A stretch of DNA of 64,000 bases, taken from the NCBI RefSeq assembly GCF_014649655.1, contig NZ_BMTL01000003.1, positions 186,001 to 250,000 on the forward strand, given 5' to 3'. Of this stretch, positions 26,002-34,950 are shown piece by piece. Position 1 is the stretch's first letter; each line of letters starts with the position of its first letter. The stretch is from Streptomyces humidus (GTDB lineage: Bacteria > Actinomycetota > Actinomycetes > Streptomycetales > Streptomycetaceae). The notes beneath the pieces were generated by a model that saw only the letters and a list, made by a program, of their open reading frames with translations, was not told the DNA's origin and did no database searches. The position numbers and the translations under genes were made by a program.

Positions 26002-26044
26002 CGAAGGGCCCGGCTCCCGGAGAACCGGGGGGCCGGGCCCTTCG
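26002..26044 (+). terminator. ileS terminator
   Basis: Thirteen perfect outer base pairs (26002-26014 with 26032-26044) plus an inner CCCGG/CCGGG pairing, starting 8 bases after the ileS stop. Confidence 0.85.
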
Positions 26045-26104
26045 TCGTGCGGGCGGCGTACCGCGTGGCGGCGCACCCGGCGGTCATGCTCGTCAACACG
26101 CGTA

Positions 26105-26148
26105 AAAGGGGCGGGACCCCGGATCGTGATCCGGGGTCCCGCCCCTTT
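26105..26148 (-). terminator. divIVA terminator, probably bidirectional
   Basis: A perfect 21-bp inverted repeat (26105-26125 with 26128-26148) with a 2-nt centre. On the minus strand the stem is followed by U residues (A-run at 26104-26107 of the plus strand). It lies 35 bases after the divIVA stop. Confidence 0.88.
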
Positions 26149-26183
26149 GAACGCTGCCGACGCCCAAGGCGTACTACTGGCCG

Positions 26184-27476
26184 TCAGTTGTCGTCCTCGT
26201 CGATGAGGAAACCACGCATCGGCGAAGGAGCCTGGCCCATCGGGGAGGGACCCTGCGGACGTACCGGAGCCATCGGCTGAGTCATCGCCGGGGACATCTG
26301 CTGCTGGCCGCCGTAGGACGGAGCGGCCGGGCTGGGACCGCCCATGCCCGGGTTGCCTCCGTAGGACGGAGCGCTGGCGCCGGCCGGAGCCATCGAGGGC
26401 GCCGGGGACGGCGGCAGGGAGGCCGTGGCCGGAGTGCGCGGCGGAGCGAGGGAGTCGTCGGCCTGGGTCTCCAGCTGACGCAGCTGGGACTCGAGGTACG
26501 ACTTCAGGCGCGTGCGGTACTCGCGCTCGAAGCCGCGCAGGTCCTCGACCTTGCGCTCCAGCGTGGCGCGGGCGGACTCCAGGGAGCCCATCGCGACGCG
26601 ATGCTTCTCCTGCGCGTCCCGCTCCAGGGCGTCGGCCTTGGCACGCGCGTCGCGCTCGAGACCCTCGGCACGCGAACGCGCCTCGCCGACGATCTTGTTG
26701 GCCTCGGAACGGGCCTCGGCGATCGCCTGGTCGGCGGTCTGCTGAGCCAGCGAGAGGACACGCGCGGCGCTGTCGCCACCGGGGCCCTGACCGGGGCCGC
26801 CCATCGGACCGCCCATGGGGCCGCCCATCGGACCGCCCATCTGCTGCTGCATGGGGGGCTGGCCGCCCATCGGGCCCTGACCCATGGGGCCTTGACCCAT
26901 CGGACCCTGACCCATCGGGCCCTGACCCATGGGGCCCTGGCCCATCGGACCCTGACCCATCGGGCCGGGCCCCTGCGGGCCGCCCTGTCCGCCGGGACCG
27001 GCGGGCAGCTGCGGCGCACCGCTCGGCAGCTGGGGCGGGCCACCCATGGGGCCACCCATCTGCTGCTGCGGCGGGCCCGATATGCCGGCGGGAACCGGAG
27101 CGCCGGGACCTCGCATGCCCTGCTGCGGCATTCCCTGCGGAGGCATCCCCTGCTGCGGCATACCGCCTTGCTGCATACCGCCCTGCTGCATGCCCCCTTG
27201 CTGCATGCCGCCCTGCTGCTGCATACCGCCCTGCGGGGGCATGCCACCCTGCTGCTGGTCCTGCTCGGGAGGCTTGCGCATGTTCTGCTGGTTCTGGGCA
27301 GCAGCACGCGTGGCCGCGGCCAGTTTGGCGCGCAGGTCCTCGTTCTCGCGAAGCAGACGCGTCAGTTCGGCTTCGACCTCATCGAGGAAGGCATCGACCT
27401 CGTCCTCGTCATAGCCTTCTCGGAGGCGGACGGTCGTGAACTGCTTGTTCCGCACGTCCTCGGGGGTCAACGGCAT
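26184..27476 (-). CDS. divIVA: DivIVA/Wag31 polar growth protein
   Basis: A 430-residue essential scaffold of hyphal tip growth. The N-terminal domain [20 protein letters not shown] contains the membrane-binding Phe of DivIVA, followed by a coiled coil ([14 protein letters not shown]...). Residues about 75-205 are a Pro/Gln/Gly/Met-rich linker with repeats of QGGMQ and GPMGQ. A second long coiled coil ([24 protein letters not shown] to [11 protein letters not shown]) precedes a Pro/Ser tail ending DEDDN. Streptomyces DivIVA proteins have this two-coil layout with a variable linker. ATG 27476 is preceded by GAGGTGAAGAG. It is the last gene of the dcw cluster. Confidence 0.96.
   Translation of the reverse strand: MPLTPEDVRNKQFTTVRLREGYDEDEVDAFLDEVEAELTRLLRENEDLRAKLAAATRAAAQNQQNMRKPPEQDQQQGGMPPQGGMQQQGGMQQGGMQQGGMQQGGMPQQGMPPQGMPQQGMRGPGAPVPAGISGPPQQQMGGPMGGPPQLPSGAPQLPAGPGGQGGPQGPGPMGQGPMGQGPMGQGPMGQGPMGQGPMGQGPMGGQPPMQQQMGGPMGGPMGGPMGGPGQGPGGDSAARVLSLAQQTADQAIAEARSEANKIVGEARSRAEGLERDARAKADALERDAQEKHRVAMGSLESARATLERKVEDLRGFEREYRTRLKSYLESQLRQLETQADDSLAPPRTPATASLPPSPAPSMAPAGASAPSYGGNPGMGGPSPAAPSYGGQQQMSPAMTQPMAPVRPQGPSPMGQAPSPMRGFLIDEDDN
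26870..26965 (-). repeat. 15-bp tandem repeat inside divIVA (GPMGQ units)
   Basis: About seven near-identical 15-bp units encode consecutive GPMGQ pentapeptides. A second cluster with QGGMQ units lies at about 27150-27250. The units stay in frame. They lie between the two coiled coils and should vary in copy number among strains. Confidence 0.85.
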
Positions 27477-27528
27477 CTCTTCACCTCAACGTAGTCGTCG
27501 GCATCGGCAAGACGGTAGTTCACATCGC

Positions 27529-27813
27529 TCACAGCCCTCTCACGATCGTGATCAGGATGTAGACGATGATCATCAGTACGAAGAAGGACAGGTCGAGCGC
27601 CACGCCCCCGAGACGCAACGGCGGGATGACCCGCCGCAGAAGCTTGAGCGGTGGATCGGTGACAGTGTAAGTGGCCTCCAGAACGACCACCATCGCCTTG
27701 CCGGGCTGCCATGAGCGGGCGAACTGGAAGACGTAGTCCATGACCAACCGGAAGATGAGCACGATGAGGAAGACCATCAGCGCGATGTAGACGACATCCA
27801 GGACCACGCTCAT
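27529..27813 (-). CDS. ylmG: YggT family membrane protein (YlmG)
   Basis: A 94-residue integral membrane protein with two hydrophobic helices (VVYIALMVFLIVLIFRLVMD and LSFFVLMIIVYILITIV) separated by a loop containing YTVTDPPLKLLRRVIPP, the YggT/YlmG signature. YlmG proteins are encoded beside sepF in Gram-positives and have been linked to division or envelope assembly, but the mechanism is unknown. ATG 27813. The 51 bases between its stop and divIVA, and 61 from sepF, fit one operon. Confidence 0.92.
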   Translation of the reverse strand: MSVVLDVVYIALMVFLIVLIFRLVMDYVFQFARSWQPGKAMVVVLEATYTVTDPPLKLLRRVIPPLRLGGVALDLSFFVLMIIVYILITIVRGL

Positions 27814-27874
27814 GTTCGGTGCTTCCCTCTCCCCTGCTCTGTACTGCTCTGTACTGCTTGTCCGGTCGTACGTC

Positions 27875-28516
27875 TCAGCTCTGGTTGAAGAACCCGCCCT
27901 CTGCGATGCGGGCCTTGTCCTCCGCCGTGACATCGACGTTAGCAGGCGACAACAGGAACACCTTCTGCGTCACCCGCTCGATGCTGCCGTGAAGACCAAA
28001 CACCAGACCGGCCGCAAAGTCGACAAGTCGCTTCGCGTCCGTGTCGTCCATCTCAGTCAGATTCATGATCACCGGGGTGCCCTCACGGAAGTGTTCCCCG
28101 ATGGTACGGGCCTCGTTGTAGGTCCGGGGGTGAAGCGTGGTGATCCGGTACGGCTCTCGTTCCGACACGACCTTGGGCATGATCACCGGTGCGTTCTTCT
28201 CCAGGGACTGACGTTCTTGTGTGATGGACGCCACGGGCGCGATACGCGCCGGACGTCCCGATTCCGCGGCGAGCGAAGCGGATCGGGCCACCGGCTCACG
28301 CGGTGCGGGCGGCTGCACGATTCGCACCTCTTCATCCCGTTGGGACTGATGTGCGCCGTGTGATTGACGGGACGGCTCGTGCCGCCGGTGATCCCGCTCG
28401 GGTTCCGGGTCGAGCTCGGGTTCGAAGTCGTCATCGGGGTCGAAACCCCGGCCGTCGTACCCATCGTCCTCCACGAGGCCGAGGTAGACCGCCATCTTGC
28501 GCATCGCGCCGGCCAT
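27875..28516 (-). CDS. sepF: cell division protein SepF
   Basis: A 213-residue cytoplasmic protein. It begins [17 protein letters not shown], an amphipathic membrane-binding helix, continues through an acidic/Arg-rich linker of about 80 residues, and ends with the SepF core ([22 protein letters not shown], ... [18 protein letters not shown]). SepF tethers FtsZ to the membrane; actinobacteria lack FtsA and rely on SepF. ATG 28516 has GGAGGAC upstream; the alternative ATG at 28501 (MRKMAVYLG) is also in frame. It sits between ylmE and ylmG. Confidence 0.95.
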   Translation of the reverse strand: MAGAMRKMAVYLGLVEDDGYDGRGFDPDDDFEPELDPEPERDHRRHEPSRQSHGAHQSQRDEEVRIVQPPAPREPVARSASLAAESGRPARIAPVASITQERQSLEKNAPVIMPKVVSEREPYRITTLHPRTYNEARTIGEHFREGTPVIMNLTEMDDTDAKRLVDFAAGLVFGLHGSIERVTQKVFLLSPANVDVTAEDKARIAEGGFFNQS

Positions 28517-28643
28517 GCTCTGAGTCCTCCGCTCTGTGGTGGATCGACTTCCGACTGCCAAGTCCCGCGATCCACGTGGCCCTTATGTCCGCCTTCGGCG
28601 GTAATGACCATATTTTCTGCTGTGGTCCGACTTCCTGGCGACG

Positions 28644-29363
28644 TTACCCGAGCCTGGCGCGGACTCCGAGTACCGCGGTGCCGACGCGTACATGTGTCGC
28701 TCCGGCCGCCACGGCGTCCTCGAGGTCCGCACTCATCCCTGCCGACACCATGGTGGCAGCAGGATGGTCTCGGCGCAGGTCAGTCGACAAATCCATCAAC
28801 CGCCCGAACGCCGCCCGCCTGCGCCCCTCGTACTCCCCGCTCAGAGGTGCGACGGTCATCAGTCCGTCGATCCGCAGCCCCGGGGAGCCGGCGATCAGGC
28901 CGGCCAACTCCTCGACGCCGCCCGGGGCCACGCCACCGCGTTCGCCCCGCTCGCCGGACCCGGCGTCCAGGGCGACCTGGACGAGACAGCCCACCTCGCG
29001 GCCGGCCCGCACGGCCTCCTTCGACAGGGCCGTCACCAGCCGGGCGCGGTCAACGGACTGCACCACGTCCGCGTAACCCACCACGGAGCGGACCTTGTTG
29101 GTCTGCAGCTGCCCCACGAAGTGCCAACTGAGCGGCAGGTCGGAACACTCGGCCGCCTTGGGCGCCGCGTCCTGGTCCTTGTTCTCGGCGACGTGCCGCA
29201 CACCGAGCCCCGACAGGATCCGCACGTCGCTCGCCGGGTAGGTCTTGGTGACCACGATCAGGGTCACGTCTTCCCGGGCGCGCCCGGCCGCCGCGCACGC
29301 GGCGTCGATGCGCTCGCGCACCTTCGCCAGATTCGCGGCGAGTTCGTTCTCACGGTCCGTCAT
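28644..29363 (-). CDS. ylmE: YggS/YlmE family PLP-binding protein
   Basis: A 239-residue single-domain alanine-racemase-like protein. The PLP lysine is in TLIVVTKTYPASDV near residue 40, and the family motifs ENKDQDAAPKA, WHFVGQLQTNKV and MSADLEDAVAAGATHVRVGTA are present. YggS proteins maintain pyridoxal phosphate and amino-acid balance. ATG 29363 (MTDREN) is preferred on homology. An ATG at 29369 overlaps the pgeF stop as TGATG and may be the true coupled start, adding two residues. Confidence 0.93.
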   Translation of the reverse strand: MTDRENELAANLAKVRERIDAACAAAGRAREDVTLIVVTKTYPASDVRILSGLGVRHVAENKDQDAAPKAAECSDLPLSWHFVGQLQTNKVRSVVGYADVVQSVDRARLVTALSKEAVRAGREVGCLVQVALDAGSGERGERGGVAPGGVEELAGLIAGSPGLRIDGLMTVAPLSGEYEGRRRAAFGRLMDLSTDLRRDHPAATMVSAGMSADLEDAVAAGATHVRVGTAVLGVRARLG

Positions 29364-29368
29364 GTGCA

Positions 29369-30097
29369 TCAGTCCAGCCAGACATATCCCGCGAGTCGCC
29401 CCGTGGTGCGATCGCGGCGGTACGAGAAGTGATCGTCCGACTCCCGTGTGCAGACGGGCGAGGCCTCCCGGTCGCGCACCCCGAGCCGGCCGAGCTGCGC
29501 GTGCACCCCGGCGGTCACGTCGACCGCGGGAGTGCCCCAGCTCGTCTCGGCGTGCGCGGCCGGCTCGACGGCGGCCACCTCGGCACGCATCGCCTCCGGG
29601 ACCTCGTAGCACCGGCCGCACACGGCAGGGCCGGTGCGGGCCACGATCCGGGCGGGGTCGGCGCCGAGCGACTCCATCGCGTCGACCGCCGCGGGCACGA
29701 TGCCCTCGACCATGCCGGGCCGCCCGGCGTGCGCGGCCGCGACCACCCCGGCCACGGGGTCGGCGAGCAGCACCGGCACGCAGTCCGCGGTCAGCACGGC
29801 GAGGGCGAGGCCACGGGTCGTGGTCACCACGCCGTCGACCGGCGGGGTGATCCTGGTGGTCCAGGGCCCGTCGACCTCGGCGACGTCGCTGCCGTGCACC
29901 TGGTTCATCCAGACCACCCGGCCGGGCTCCAGGCCCAGCGACCGGGCGGCCAGCTCGCGGTTGGCCCGCACGGCGCCGGGGTCGTCGCCGACGGCTCCGC
30001 CGAGGTTGAGCTGCTCATACGGAGCGGCGCTCACCCCGCCCCACCGGTCGGTGAAGGCGAAGTGCGCGCCGCTCACGCTCTCGCGCTGTCCTATCAC
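29369..30097 (-). CDS. pgeF: multicopper polyphenol oxidase / LACC1-YfiH family protein
   Basis: A 242-residue protein. The metal-binding residues of the YfiH/LACC1 family are in [10 protein letters not shown] (His), [10 protein letters not shown] (Cys) and [13 protein letters not shown] (His). The family is now assigned either purine nucleoside phosphorylase/adenosine deaminase activity or peptidoglycan-edit roles (PgeF); which applies here is unknown. GTG 30097 overlaps the ftsZ stop by 4 bases (GTGA), so translation is coupled to ftsZ. Confidence 0.92.
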   Translation of the reverse strand: MIGQRESVSGAHFAFTDRWGGVSAAPYEQLNLGGAVGDDPGAVRANRELAARSLGLEPGRVVWMNQVHGSDVAEVDGPWTTRITPPVDGVVTTTRGLALAVLTADCVPVLLADPVAGVVAAAHAGRPGMVEGIVPAAVDAMESLGADPARIVARTGPAVCGRCYEVPEAMRAEVAAVEPAAHAETSWGTPAVDVTAGVHAQLGRLGVRDREASPVCTRESDDHFSYRRDRTTGRLAGYVWLD

Positions 30098-31296
30098 TTC
30101 AGGAAGTCCGGCACGTCCAGTTCCTCGGCCGCGCTGTCCGTGTAGGTCCGCGACGGCGGCACCGGCGGCGAGGCCGAGAGGTCGGCCACCGGCTCGGGGG
30201 CCGGCTCCGGCTCCTCCTTCGGCGTGACGCTGCCGAGCGAGCCGAACGACGGACGGCTTTCGGGCTGCCGTACCGGAGTGGGCTCCTCCCGGCGGGACGA
30301 GGACGAGGACGAGGACGACCCCATGACGGTCTCCCGGCGGGCCGGGGGCTGCCCCCCGTCGAAGCCGGCCGCGATGACCGTGACCCGGACCTCGTCGCCC
30401 AGCGCGTCGTCGATGACCGCGCCGAAGATGATGTTGGCCTCGGGGTGGGCCGCCTCGCTCACCAGTTGGGCGGCCTCGTTGATCTCGAACAGGCCGAGGT
30501 CGGATCCGCCGGAGATGGAGAGCAGCACGCCGCGGGCGCCGTCGATGGAGGCCTCGAGGAGCGGCGAGGAGATCGCCATCTCGGCGGCCGCCACCGCGCG
30601 GTCGTCCCCGCGGGCCGAGCCGATGCCCATGAGGGCCGAACCGGCCTCGGACATGACCGACTTCACGTCGGCGAAGTCCAGGTTGATCAGACCGGGGGTG
30701 GTGATCAGGTCGGTGATGCCCTGGACGCCGGAGAGCAGGACCTGGTCGGCCGACTTGAAGGCGTCCAGGACCGAGACCTGGCGGTCCGAGATGGACAGCA
30801 GCCGGTCGTTGGGGATCACGATGAGGGTGTCGACCTCTTCGCGGAGTTCGGCGATGCCGTCCTCGGCCTGGTTGGCGCGGCGCCGGCCCTCGAAGGTGAA
30901 GGGGCGGGTGACCACGCCGATGGTGAGGGCGCCGAGGTTGCGTGCGATGTTGGCCACGACGGGTGCGCCGCCGGTGCCGGTGCCGCCGCCCTCGCCGGCC
31001 GTCACGAAGACCATGTCGGCCCCCTTGAGGACCTCCTCGATCTCCTCGCGGTGATCCTCGGCGGCCTTGCGGCCGACGGCCGGGTTGGCGCCGGCGCCGA
31101 GTCCGCGGGTGAGTTCGCGGCCGACGTCGAGCTTGACGTCGGCGTCGCTCATCAACAGCGCCTGCGCGTCGGTGTTGATGGCGATGAACTCGACGCCCTT
31201 GAGACCGACCTCGATCATCCGGTTGATGGCATTGACACCACCGCCGCCGACACCGATGACTTTGATGACTGCGAGGTAGTTCTGCGGTGCTGCCAC
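30094..31296 (-). CDS. ftsZ: cell division GTPase FtsZ
   Basis: A 400-residue tubulin homologue. The GTP-binding signature GGGTGTG is at residues 103-109, with NTDAQAL and GVGGGGVNA before it and the T7-loop [14 protein letters not shown] supplying the catalytic aspartate. The C-terminal part has a Ser-rich linker ([14 protein letters not shown]) and the conserved end LDVPDFLK that binds SepF. It assembles Z rings in vegetative and sporulation septa. GTG 31296 has GAGAGG 8 nt upstream. The preceding 277-base gap is unusually long for this cluster and should hold its own promoters. Confidence 0.98.
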   Translation of the reverse strand: MAAPQNYLAVIKVIGVGGGGVNAINRMIEVGLKGVEFIAINTDAQALLMSDADVKLDVGRELTRGLGAGANPAVGRKAAEDHREEIEEVLKGADMVFVTAGEGGGTGTGGAPVVANIARNLGALTIGVVTRPFTFEGRRRANQAEDGIAELREEVDTLIVIPNDRLLSISDRQVSVLDAFKSADQVLLSGVQGITDLITTPGLINLDFADVKSVMSEAGSALMGIGSARGDDRAVAAAEMAISSPLLEASIDGARGVLLSISGGSDLGLFEINEAAQLVSEAAHPEANIIFGAVIDDALGDEVRVTVIAAGFDGGQPPARRETVMGSSSSSSSSRREEPTPVRQPESRPSFGSLGSVTPKEEPEPAPEPVADLSASPPVPPSRTYTDSAAEELDVPDFLK

Positions 31297-31392
31297 GTCG
31301 AAGGCCTCTCGCCTCGAGTTACGTGTCGTCGCCTCACAGGTGATGCGATCCGACGACTGATGCCGAATGGGGCGGTCCGTTTCGCCGACCCG

Positions 31393-31417
31393 AACCCTAA
31401 CGCTGAAGTTTAGGGTT
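31393..31417. promoter_or_regulatory. 8-bp inverted repeat upstream of ftsZ
   Basis: AACCCTAA (31393-31400) and TTAGGGTT (31410-31417) form a perfect inverted repeat with a 9-nt centre, about 100 bases before the ftsZ start. It could be an operator or leader hairpin. Such an AT-rich symmetric site stands out from the GC-rich surroundings. Confidence 0.45.
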
Positions 31418-31423
31418 ACCAGT

Positions 31424-31483
31424 GTGTCCGTTCCTTGAAGTCTTCGGAACAGGACACTAAGTCGACAAGTGGCGCCCGTTCAA
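31424..31483 (-). promoter_or_regulatory. candidate ftsZ promoter with overlapping hairpin
   Basis: On the minus strand TTGAAC (31478-31483), an 18-bp spacer and TAGTGT (31454-31459) match the streptomycete vegetative promoter pattern (TTGACR / TAGRRT). The -10 overlaps one arm of an imperfect inverted repeat (31424-31434 with 31446-31457, one bulge). S. coelicolor ftsZ is known to have several promoters in this gap, including a development-controlled one; which of these this matches is not resolved here. Confidence 0.5.
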
Positions 31484-31573
31484 CGAACACGCCGAACCTC
31501 CCGTTTTTCTTTTCACCCTATGTGATCAGCCGTGTCGCTGCCCAACCAGGGTCCTGGCCTGCGCGGATGTTCG

Positions 31574-32368
31574 TCAACTGCCCGATGACGCAGGGGCGGT
31601 GGGGGCGCTGACGTCGAAGTGCCGCGCGGTCGGGGCCGCTTTCATGAGTGCGGTCAGTGCACGGCCCTTCGCCGCGCCCTTCTCGGCGCTCCCCCAGGCG
31701 ACCGTGCGGCCGCGCACCAGCTCCAGCGAGATGTCGTCGTAGGAGCGGATCTTGACGAGCCGGGTCTCCCGCGCGACGGCGGCCGGAAGGGAGCCGGCGG
31801 CCTCGACGGCCTTCCGCACCAGTCGCTCCTCGCCGAAGCGGCGCAGGCTGGCGGCGGCGGAACGCGAGGAGGTCACGGCCGTTTCGAGGAGCGGCACGCC
31901 GGCGGGGGCTTCGGACACCGTGGCGAAACGGACGCCTTGGTCGTCCACCTCCACGAACGCCGAGCCTTTGCGCATCAGCAGGACCGGCGTACGTTCGGTC
32001 ACTTTCAGGTCGATTCCGTCCGGCCAGGCACGGGTCACGTCCACCGAGTCGATCCGGGGAAGCCCCTTGCGCAGCCGCGCCGCGATCGCGCCGGTGTCGA
32101 CGGAGGCCAACGGCGCTCCGACGGGTACGCCGGCGGCCTCGCGAACCTGCTGCGGCGTCAGCACCGCGGTGCCCGAGACGGCGACGCTCCGCAGCCGCAG
32201 CCACTGCGAGCCGTACAACGCCCAGACGGAGCCGCCGCCCAGGAGCACGACGACACACACCAGAATGATGATCACACGAAGCCGACGCGGCCCCCACCGC
32301 CGGACGAGGGGCGGGCCGGACGACTCCTGCTGGCGTGCACCGCGCTCGGCGGTGTCTGATCCGGCCAC
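31574..32368 (-). CDS. ftsQ: cell division protein FtsQ
   Basis: A 264-residue bitopic protein. A cytoplasmic N-terminus of about 35 residues and one membrane helix (VIIILVCVVVLLGGGSVWALYG) precede the POTRA domain (LRSVAVSGTAVLTPQQVREAAGV) and the FtsQ beta domain. It links the Z ring to septal synthases through FtsL/DivIC. GTG 32368 gives the length typical of Streptomyces FtsQ. The upstream frame (to 32710) has no homology. murG ends 26 bases upstream; murC, usual between murG and ftsQ in many bacteria, is absent. Confidence 0.95.
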   Translation of the reverse strand: MAGSDTAERGARQQESSGPPLVRRWGPRRLRVIIILVCVVVLLGGGSVWALYGSQWLRLRSVAVSGTAVLTPQQVREAAGVPVGAPLASVDTGAIAARLRKGLPRIDSVDVTRAWPDGIDLKVTERTPVLLMRKGSAFVEVDDQGVRFATVSEAPAGVPLLETAVTSSRSAAASLRRFGEERLVRKAVEAAGSLPAAVARETRLVKIRSYDDISLELVRGRTVAWGSAEKGAAKGRALTALMKAAPTARHFDVSAPTAPASSGS

Positions 32369-32394
32369 GCTCCCTGCCCTTTCGTCAGACGTGC

Positions 32395-33492
32395 CTAACG
32401 GTGCGCACGAGAGGCGGCGATCGCCTCGTACACCATGCCGACGAGCAGGTCGTCGGCGTCCCGGCGGCCGAACTCGGCTGCCGCGCGGGACATCTCGTAG
32501 AGCCGGTGCGGGTCGGCGAGGACGGGCAGGACGGTCTCCCGGACCCACTCGGGGGTCAGTTCCGCGTCGTCGACCAGCAGTCCGCCGCCCGCCTTGACCA
32601 CCGGCTGGGCGTTCAGCCGCTGTTCGCCGTTGCCGATGGGCAGCGGGACGTAGGCGGCCGGGAGTCCGACGGCGGAGAGTTCGGCGACGGTCATCGCGCC
32701 CGCACGGCACAGCATCATGTCGGCGGCGGCGTACGCGAGGTCCATCCGCTCCAGGTACGGTACCGGGACGTACGGGGGCATCCCCGGCATCTGCTGCACC
32801 TGCGGCAGTTCGTTCTTCGGCCCGACCGCGTGCAGGATCTGGATACCGGCCTGCTGCAGCCAGGGCGCGACCTGCTGGACGACCTCGTTGAGACGGCGCG
32901 CGCCCTGCGACCCGCCGGAGACCAGCAGGGTCGGCAGGTTGGGGTCGAGGCCGAACATGTGCCGGGCCTCGGGGCGGGCCGCGGCGCGGTCCAGGGTGGC
33001 GATGGAGCGGCGCAGCGGGATGCCGATGTAGCGGGCGTCGCGCAGCTTGCTGTCGGGCGTGGAGACGGCGACCCGGGCCGCGTAGCGTGAACCGATCTTG
33101 TTGGCCAGGCCGGGGCGGGCGTTGGCCTCGTGGACCACGATCGGCACCCCGAGGCGCTTGGCCGCGAGGTAGCCGGGCAGGGCCACGTAACCGCCGAAGC
33201 CGACGACGGCGTCCGCCCTGGTGCGCTCCAGGATCTGCTCGGCGGCCTTGATCGTGCCGCGCAGCCGGCCCGGGACGGTGATCAGCTCAGGGGTGGGCTT
33301 GCGCGGCAGCGGCACGGCGGGGATCAGCGCGAGGTCGTAGCCCCGCTGTGGAACGAGCGTGGTCTCCAGGCCGCGCTCCGTGCCGAGGGCCGTGATCCCC
33401 ACACCGGGGTCCTGCCTGCGCAGGGCGTCCGCGAGGGCGAGCGCGGGCTCGATGTGGCCGGCGGTCCCCCCACCAGCGAGTACGACATGCAC
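32395..33492 (-). CDS. murG: UDP-GlcNAc transferase MurG
   Basis: A 365-residue GT-B glycosyltransferase that adds GlcNAc to lipid I to give lipid II on the cytoplasmic face of the membrane. The N-terminal Gly-rich loop MHVVLAGGGTAGHIEPAL, the FGGYVALPGYLAAKRL block, the VSGGSQGARRLNE loop and the donor-site CRAGAMTVAELSA block are intact. ATG 33492 lies only 6 bases after the ftsW stop, so they are co-transcribed. Confidence 0.96.
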   Translation of the reverse strand: MHVVLAGGGTAGHIEPALALADALRRQDPGVGITALGTERGLETTLVPQRGYDLALIPAVPLPRKPTPELITVPGRLRGTIKAAEQILERTRADAVVGFGGYVALPGYLAAKRLGVPIVVHEANARPGLANKIGSRYAARVAVSTPDSKLRDARYIGIPLRRSIATLDRAAARPEARHMFGLDPNLPTLLVSGGSQGARRLNEVVQQVAPWLQQAGIQILHAVGPKNELPQVQQMPGMPPYVPVPYLERMDLAYAAADMMLCRAGAMTVAELSAVGLPAAYVPLPIGNGEQRLNAQPVVKAGGGLLVDDAELTPEWVRETVLPVLADPHRLYEMSRAAAEFGRRDADDLLVGMVYEAIAASRAHR

Positions 33493-33498
33493 CGAAAT

Positions 33499-34863
33499 TC
33501 ACCGCTCTCCGGACGGGCGCGCCGCCGAGGCGCGCCGTCGCATCGTGTTCCATCTCCGGGGACTCCGGTCGAACGCGGAGCCCCCCGACCCCCGCTTTCT
33601 ACCAAAACGGGAGTGCCGCATCGCAAGCGCCGCCCGCGCAGCGGGCTCGTCGCGTGCGAAGGCGATCAGCAGCCCGATGGCGAACATGGTCGGCAGCAGG
33701 GCGGAGCCCCCGTAGGAGAACAGCGGGAGGGGGACGCCGGCGATCGGCAGCAGGCCGAGCACCGCACCGATGTTGATCACCGCCTGAGCGGTGATCCAGG
33801 TGGTCACACCTCCCGCGGCGTACCTCACGAAGGGGTCCTCCGTGCGTCCGGCCACGCGGATACCCGCATAGCCTAGAGCCGCGAACAGGGCGAGCACCGA
33901 CAGCGTCCCCGCCAGGCCCAGTTCCTCACCGGTGACGGCGAAGATGAAGTCGGTGTGCGCTTCGGGGAGTTGCCCCCATTTCTCCACACTCGCACCGAGC
34001 CCGGAGCCGAAGATCCCGCCGGAGGCCAGGGCGTAGATCCCGTGCACGGCCTGCCAGCAGGCGTCACCCGGGCCCGGGTCGGTGGCGCCGATGCACTGCA
34101 GGCGTGCCATGCGGTTCTGGCTGGTCTTGATGAGGATCACACCGAGGGTGGCGGCGATCGACAGCACCCCGGCGAAGAGCCGGGTGGGCGCTCCCGCCAG
34201 CCACAGCAGGCCGAACAGGATCGCCGTGAGGATGATCGCCGTGCCCATGTCGCCGCCCAGCATGATCAGCCCGAGCAGCATGAACGCCACCGGCACCAGC
34301 GGCACCAGCATGTGCTTCCACTGCGCGAGCAGATTCTTTTCCTGTTTGCGGGCGAGCAGATCGGCGCTCCACAGCACCAGGGCGAGCTTGCCGAACTCGC
34401 TGGGCTGGATCTGGAAGGAGCCGCCGAGCGAGATCCAGTTCTGGTTGCCGTTGACCGACATCCCTATGCCCGGCACCTGCACCAGGGCCATGAGGAAGAC
34501 GGCGCCCGCGAGGATCGGATAGGCGAGCCCCCGGTGCAGCTTCACCGGCATCCGCGACGCGGCGAGCAGCAGCACCCCGCCGATGGAGGCGGCCAGGAAC
34601 TGTTTGCGGAAGAAGAACGAACCCGGCAGCGACATCTGCAGCGCGGTGATCTGGGAGGCCGAGTAGACCATCACGAGGCCCAGCACGGTGATCAGCAGGC
34701 TGCCGCCGAAGATCAGGTAGTAGGCCGTCAGCGGGCGGTCCCAGGCCTTCCTGGCGCGCGTGTGGAGCCGTCGCACGGGGTTGTCGCGGCGCGGCCTGGA
34801 AGGGGTCGAGGGTCGGCGGACGGTCCGCTGGACGGGCGGACGCCCGGTACGGCTACCGGGCAT
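33499..34863 (-). CDS. ftsW: lipid II polymerase FtsW
   Basis: A 454-residue SEDS-family peptidoglycan glycosyltransferase with about ten membrane helices. Family markers include VYSASQITALQ, WISLGGSFQIQPSEFGKLALV, LIMLGGDMGTAIIL with the catalytic Asp in GGDMG, and FIFAVTGEELGLAG. The first 45 residues are basic and cytoplasmic and the last 50 are an Arg-rich tail. It works with FtsI at septa. ATG 34863. It lies 87 bases after murD. Confidence 0.95.
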   Translation of the reverse strand: MPGSRTGRPPVQRTVRRPSTPSRPRRDNPVRRLHTRARKAWDRPLTAYYLIFGGSLLITVLGLVMVYSASQITALQMSLPGSFFFRKQFLAASIGGVLLLAASRMPVKLHRGLAYPILAGAVFLMALVQVPGIGMSVNGNQNWISLGGSFQIQPSEFGKLALVLWSADLLARKQEKNLLAQWKHMLVPLVPVAFMLLGLIMLGGDMGTAIILTAILFGLLWLAGAPTRLFAGVLSIAATLGVILIKTSQNRMARLQCIGATDPGPGDACWQAVHGIYALASGGIFGSGLGASVEKWGQLPEAHTDFIFAVTGEELGLAGTLSVLALFAALGYAGIRVAGRTEDPFVRYAAGGVTTWITAQAVINIGAVLGLLPIAGVPLPLFSYGGSALLPTMFAIGLLIAFARDEPAARAALAMRHSRFGRKRGSGGSAFDRSPRRWNTMRRRASAARPSGER

Positions 34864-34950
34864 CTGCCGCTCCGTACCCGCGGTGTCCGCTGTACGTCGG
34901 CCGTGACGGTCCCACGCGTCCCTCCCAAGGTCGCCCGGCAGGCGGCCGGG

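Noticed and set aside
26870..27250. CRISPR-like repeats inside the divIVA gene
   Set aside because: The repeats are 15-bp and coding in frame with no spacers.
31393..31417. TTAGGG repeats as a telomere or chromosome-end signal
   Set aside because: Streptomyces linear ends use palindromic terminal repeats with terminal protein, and this is a single 8-bp inverted repeat within the dcw cluster.
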